The notes beneath the pieces were generated by a model. That model was not told where the DNA came from. It ran no database searches and saw only the letters and a program-made list of their open reading frames with translations. DNA of 64,000 nucleotides from Oscillospiraceae bacterium. Lineage in GTDB: Bacteria > Bacillota > Clostridia > Oscillospirales > Ruminococcaceae. Below are positions 61,073 through 64,000 of this stretch, one piece after another; position 1 is the stretch's first letter; each line of letters begins with the position of its first letter. The position numbers and the translations under genes were made by a program. Location of the stretch: assembly GCA_022835495.1 (NCBI GenBank), contig BQOK01000001.1:1798001-1862000 (forward strand), read 5' to 3'.

Positions 61073-61579
61073 ATGAACAGGAAATTGAAACCATGGGTGT
61101 CAGTTCTTTTCTTGATTTATCTGGCACTTTTGATCTGGATTATACTATTTAAACTGCAATTTTCTATCAGCGATCTGGACGCTCTGCGAAGTGTGAACCT
61201 GATCCCGTTCCACTACGATAATGAAGTCGGTGCGGGATTCCACATAAAAGAAGTGCTGGAGAATCTTCTGATCTTTATCCCTATGGGAATCTATTTACAG
61301 ATGCTTTTGCCAGAAAGCAGATTCCATGTAAAGCTGGTTATTATCGCTGGATCGAGTTTATTACTGGAAACGGCTCAATATATCCTTGCCGTAGGCCGTT
61401 CTGACATTACCGACTTGCTTACTAACACCACGGGCGGCCTTTTAGGAATTGCTTTATATGGCATTATGGTCCGGCTGCTCAAAAACAGGGCCAGAGCGGA
61501 CAAATTGTTTTTTATTCTTGCTGTAATCACAAGTGCTGCTATCGTTGGCTTACTGGCGCTTCTTTTGCTTGCGAATTGA
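61073..61579 (+). CDS. VanZ-like membrane protein
   Basis: 168 residues with four predicted helices. VanZ motifs: SVNLIPFHYD, VLENLLIFIPMGIYLQMLLP, LLLETAQYILAVGRSDITDL, NTTGGLLGIALYG. VanZ homologues confer low-level teicoplanin tolerance in some hosts, otherwise uncharacterised. It sits between regulator and kinase, an unusual order. Confidence 0.9.
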   Translation: MNRKLKPWVSVLFLIYLALLIWIILFKLQFSISDLDALRSVNLIPFHYDNEVGAGFHIKEVLENLLIFIPMGIYLQMLLPESRFHVKLVIIAGSSLLLETAQYILAVGRSDITDLLTNTTGGLLGIALYGIMVRLLKNRARADKLFFILAVITSAAIVGLLALLLLAN

Positions 61580-61592
61580 GGGAGGTATGCTT

Positions 61593-62657
61593 ATGCGAAA
61601 CAAAAAAACGATTACAAAAAGACGGCTAGGACTGCATTTATATTTGTCGCTGTTCTTGTATGCTGTGGTAGGTTTGGGACTAACTTTGTTTCTGGAATAT
61701 GCGTTCTCAAAATCTGACAGCACCATTTTGTCATGGTTTCATTGGCGGTCAGATGTCATTTTTATTGTCTATTTAATCATCGGCTTTATCTGCATTTTTA
61801 ATTACTTTTGGAACAAGCCCTGGGGATATCTGGATGAGGTCATTTCTGCAACACAAACCGTTTATGAGGAAAGCGATCAGCCGGTGGAATTATCAGACCC
61901 GCTGAAAGAATCCGAGCGGCAGTTAAACCAGATCAAGATGTCCGTTTTATTAAGCAGGCAGGCCGCAAAGCAAGCCGAGGACAAAAAGAATGAGATTATC
62001 ATGTATCTGGCCCATGATATTCGCACACCATTGACAACCGTGATCGGTTATCTGAGCCTGCTCCATGAGGCACCAGATATGCCCGAACTACAGAAAGAAA
62101 AGTATGTCAAGGTTGCACTGGATAAGGCTGACCGGCTGGAAAAACTGCTAAATGAGCTTTTTGAAATTACCAAATACAATGCACACACTGTTTCATTAAA
62201 GAAAGAAACCGTAGACCTGCATTGCCTGTTTGCACAGATAATAGATGAAATATACCCGTCTCTTTCTACAAACGGCAATACAATCACCATTACAGCGGAT
62301 GATGATTTATCCGTAAATGCCGACCCGGAAAAACTGGCGCGGGTTTTTAGTAATCTCCTGAAAAATGCGGCAGCATACAGCTACCCACAGACAGAGATTA
62401 CAATAGAAGCAAAGAAGCAGGGAGACTGTGTTCGGATTGTCTTTAAAAATCATGGAAAGACAATTCAACCGGAGCAGCTTGCAGGCATATTTGAAAAATT
62501 CAACCGTCTGGACGAAGCCCGGCTTTCCGATACAGGAGGTGCAGGGCTGGGACTTTCGATTGCGGAAGAAATTATACATCTGCATAGTGGAACGATTACT
62601 GTTACCAGTGAAAATGAGACGATTTCTTTTGTGGTCATACTCCCCGTTTCCGCTTAG
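61593..62657 (+). CDS. VanS-like membrane histidine kinase
   Basis: 354 residues from the ATG at 61593 after GGGAGG. Two membrane helices (about 13-35 and 50-75) with a short outside loop. HisKA with His in YLAHDIRTPLTTVIGYLSLL; HATPase (VFSNLLKNAAAYS, GGAGLGLSIAEEI). Partner of the regulator at 60362. Confidence 0.92.
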   Translation: MRNKKTITKRRLGLHLYLSLFLYAVVGLGLTLFLEYAFSKSDSTILSWFHWRSDVIFIVYLIIGFICIFNYFWNKPWGYLDEVISATQTVYEESDQPVELSDPLKESERQLNQIKMSVLLSRQAAKQAEDKKNEIIMYLAHDIRTPLTTVIGYLSLLHEAPDMPELQKEKYVKVALDKADRLEKLLNELFEITKYNAHTVSLKKETVDLHCLFAQIIDEIYPSLSTNGNTITITADDDLSVNADPEKLARVFSNLLKNAAAYSYPQTEITIEAKKQGDCVRIVFKNHGKTIQPEQLAGIFEKFNRLDEARLSDTGGAGLGLSIAEEIIHLHSGTITVTSENETISFVVILPVSA

Positions 62658-62740
62658 GCAATTTGAAGTGAAATCTTAGGAATTACTTAGGAAATTTCGT
62701 GTCCAATCTTTGAGATTGCACTGCCCTTGTCCGATACAAT
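62653..62740 (+). promoter_or_regulatory. Response-regulator repeat array and promoter of the ABC operon
   Basis: CTTAGG occurs at 62653, 62675 and 62686, spaced 22 and 11 bases; the last two are extended to CTTAGGAA. This is helical phasing on one DNA face, typical of OmpR-family sites. Downstream is TACAAT (62735-62740) with only a poor -35, consistent with activation. Confidence 0.6.
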
Positions 62741-62767
62741 AGGTATTGAACAGGGGCAGTATTTTTG
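62721..62767 (+). terminator. Hairpin with T-run in the ABC leader
   Basis: CTGCCCTTGT (62721-62730) pairs with ACAGGGGCAG (62750-62759, one G-U), then TATTTTTG. Either ends the kinase transcript or attenuates the ABC transcript; it overlaps the -10 region, so the former is likelier. Confidence 0.55.
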
Positions 62768-62789
62768 TCTAAGCGAAAGGAGTAAACTT

Positions 62790-63677
62790 ATGGAATTAAA
62801 AATGGAACACATAAGCAAGAAGTTTAAGGATAAGACCGCTGTTGATGATGTCAGTCTTACTCTGACAACCGGCGTATGGGGGCTGCTGGGTGCAAACGGA
62901 GCGGGAAAGACCACCCTCATGCGTATGATTGCGGATATTATGACACCGAGCAGCGGAAACATCTATTTTGACGGAACCGACATTCACAAGATGGGAAAAG
63001 ACTACCGCAGCCTTTTCGGATTTTTGCCGCAGGATTTTGGATATTCCCGTGATTTTACCGTCAAAGATTATCTGGAATACATTGCTGCTCTGAAAGATGT
63101 ACCGGCTCGCGAAACGACTAAGAAGATTGACTATCTGCTGAATATCTTAACCCTTTCCGATGTGAAAAGGAAAAAGATTTCCAAGCTATCCGGTGGGATG
63201 AAGCGCCGTGTAGGGATTGCGCAGGCTATGTTGAATGACCCCAAAATCCTTGTGATGGATGAACCAACGGCCGGGCTTGATCCGGGAGAGCGGGTACGGT
63301 TCCGAAATTTTATCTCCGAGTTTTCCCATGACCGGATCGTATTGATCTCTACCCATATCGTTTCTGACATTGAGTATATCGCAACAAGAAATGCAATTAT
63401 GAAAGATGGAAAGATTATTGATGTGGGGACAACAGACGAACTTGTGAAACAAATTGAGGGAAAAGTCTGGACTTGTACCATACCAGATAGAGATTTGGGT
63501 CAGTATGAGATGCGTTTACGCATCATCAACCAGCGCGGAGAAGATAACAACCAAGTGTCTGTTCGGTATCTGTCTGATAAATCAGAAATTGAGGGATCTA
63601 CTACTATATCGCCGCGTCTTGAGGACTTGTATCTTTGGCTATTTCCGCAGGCGGACTATGAAAAGGAGGGAAATTGA
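62790..63677 (+). CDS. ABC transporter ATP-binding protein
   Basis: 295 residues from the ATG at 62790, after AAAGGAG. Walker A LLGANGAGKTTLM, FLPQDFGYSRDFTV (Q-loop), signature KLSGGMKRRVGIAQ, Walker B ILVMDEPTAGLDPG, H-loop STH. The long C-terminal tail after residue 220 is typical of the BcrA/CcmA-like exporter group. Works with the permease that follows. Confidence 0.93.
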   Translation: MELKMEHISKKFKDKTAVDDVSLTLTTGVWGLLGANGAGKTTLMRMIADIMTPSSGNIYFDGTDIHKMGKDYRSLFGFLPQDFGYSRDFTVKDYLEYIAALKDVPARETTKKIDYLLNILTLSDVKRKKISKLSGGMKRRVGIAQAMLNDPKILVMDEPTAGLDPGERVRFRNFISEFSHDRIVLISTHIVSDIEYIATRNAIMKDGKIIDVGTTDELVKQIEGKVWTCTIPDRDLGQYEMRLRIINQRGEDNNQVSVRYLSDKSEIEGSTTISPRLEDLYLWLFPQADYEKEGN

Positions 63678-63678
63678 T

Positions 63679-64000
63679 ATGCGTTTATTTCGATTAGAAG
63701 TAAAGCGAATTATGAAATCACGCCGTACTTTAATCCTGTTCACCGTTGCATTGCTAATGTCTATTGTAATGGCATATTTACCAATCAGTTTTGAATCTAT
63801 TAACCAACCAGGAGAAAATGGAGAAGTTATAGAATTAGATGGTATACCGGCAATTCAATTTAAGAAAGATTATTACGAGAAAACAGCAGGCGAAATTACT
63901 CCGCAAAAACTTGCGGAAGCCCTGCGGACCTATCAATCCTATGTAAAAGAATATGGGACGCTTGATGACGTTCCGCTGGACATATATATTGAAAACATTA
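63679..64000 (+). CDS. ABC-2 type permease, 3'-truncated by the window
   Basis: Begins with the ATG at 63679, two bases after the ATPase stop, GGAGG upstream. MRLFRLEVKRIMKSRRTLI and a first membrane helix (about 17-38), then a large outside domain beginning SFESINQPGENGEVIELDG. Only 107 codons are inside the window. Confidence 0.82.
   Translation, partial: MRLFRLEVKRIMKSRRTLILFTVALLMSIVMAYLPISFESINQPGENGEVIELDGIPAIQFKKDYYEKTAGEITPQKLAEALRTYQSYVKEYGTLDDVPLDIYIENI

Larger units (their letters stand above)
43784..64000 (+). mobile_element. Element 2: fragment of a Tn1549/CTn-type ICE, interrupted twice
   Basis: ParB, a conserved hypothetical, a replication initiator, PcfB and the VirD4/TraG coupling protein occur in the usual order of Firmicute ICEs. 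The left part (integrase side) is missing, cut off at the junction with element 1. Elements 3 and 4 interrupt the coupling-protein gene. The remaining conjugation genes would lie beyond the window. Confidence 0.75.
57342..64000 (+). mobile_element. Element 4: serine-recombinase transposon with TCS/VanZ/ABC cargo
   Basis: Begins within the coupling-protein codons GCG GCG GGT (about 57333-57341) and runs off the window. Order: inverted repeat, Ser-less recombinase-like gene, TnpX, TnpV, response regulator, VanZ-like, kinase, ABC ATPase, permease. TnpX and TnpV are close relatives of the element 1 pair. Confidence 0.8.

Noticed and set aside
60362..62657. Reading the VanR/VanZ/VanS-like genes as a glycopeptide-resistance operon
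   Set aside because: No vanH, ligase or vanX genes are present in the window; VanZ-like and VanRS-like proteins alone do not establish that phenotype.

Overview
The window reads as chromosome of a GC-rich, obligately anaerobic gut Firmicute of the Oscillospiraceae/Ruminococcaceae type. The evidence is a bifunctional AdhE, a rubrerythrin, a V-type ATPase operon, AGGAGG-type ribosome binding sites and Tn4451/Tn1549-type mobile elements. Placement is inferred from gene content and codon use only.

Backbone, 1-27953. It opens inside adhE and runs convergently into rubrerythrin. An IS3-family element sits exactly in the loop of the bidirectional terminator between these two genes. Next come tRNA-Ala(CGC), a double-winged-helix GntR-like regulator, a PAS hybrid histidine kinase whose frame breaks at a G8 tract, a DUF362 protein, tRNA-Ala(GGC), an unrecognised HTH protein, a sugar-binding-type lipoprotein paired with a 1309-residue hybrid kinase carrying an intact GGDEF motif, and a nucleoid-associated protein. 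A ten-gene V-ATPase operon follows (G/H-C-I'-I-K-F-E-A-B-D). It has a structured, terminator-bearing leader and an extra copy of subunit I that has only the soluble half.

Mobile block, about 27977-64000. Element 1 (about 27977-43783) lies just past the V-ATPase terminator. It carries TnpW, DnaC-like and replisome-organiser proteins, a RelB/YafQ-type toxin-antitoxin pair, a MobQ relaxase with an RSF1010-like nick site, three small sigma-like genes, a two-component/ABC export module, TnpV, and a large serine recombinase that has lost its catalytic domain. Element 2 is a fragment of an integrative conjugative element (ParB, replication initiator, PcfB, VirD4/TraG coupling protein). Its coupling-protein gene is split twice. 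Element 3 (47370-56685) is a mobilizable transposon with its own serine recombinase, ECF sigma factor, oriT and MobQ relaxase, and its primase/helicase gene is broken by a second IS3-family element (53424-54754). Element 4 (from about 57342, running off the window) brings a serine recombinase preceded by a catalytic-Ser-less homologue, then TnpV, a VanR/VanS-like pair around a VanZ-like protein, and an ABC exporter.

The layout is therefore a nest: IS in mobilizable transposon in ICE gene, with another transposon in the same ICE gene. Conjugation through this ICE should require both insertions to leave. At least element 3 is positioned so that precise excision restores the coupling-protein frame.
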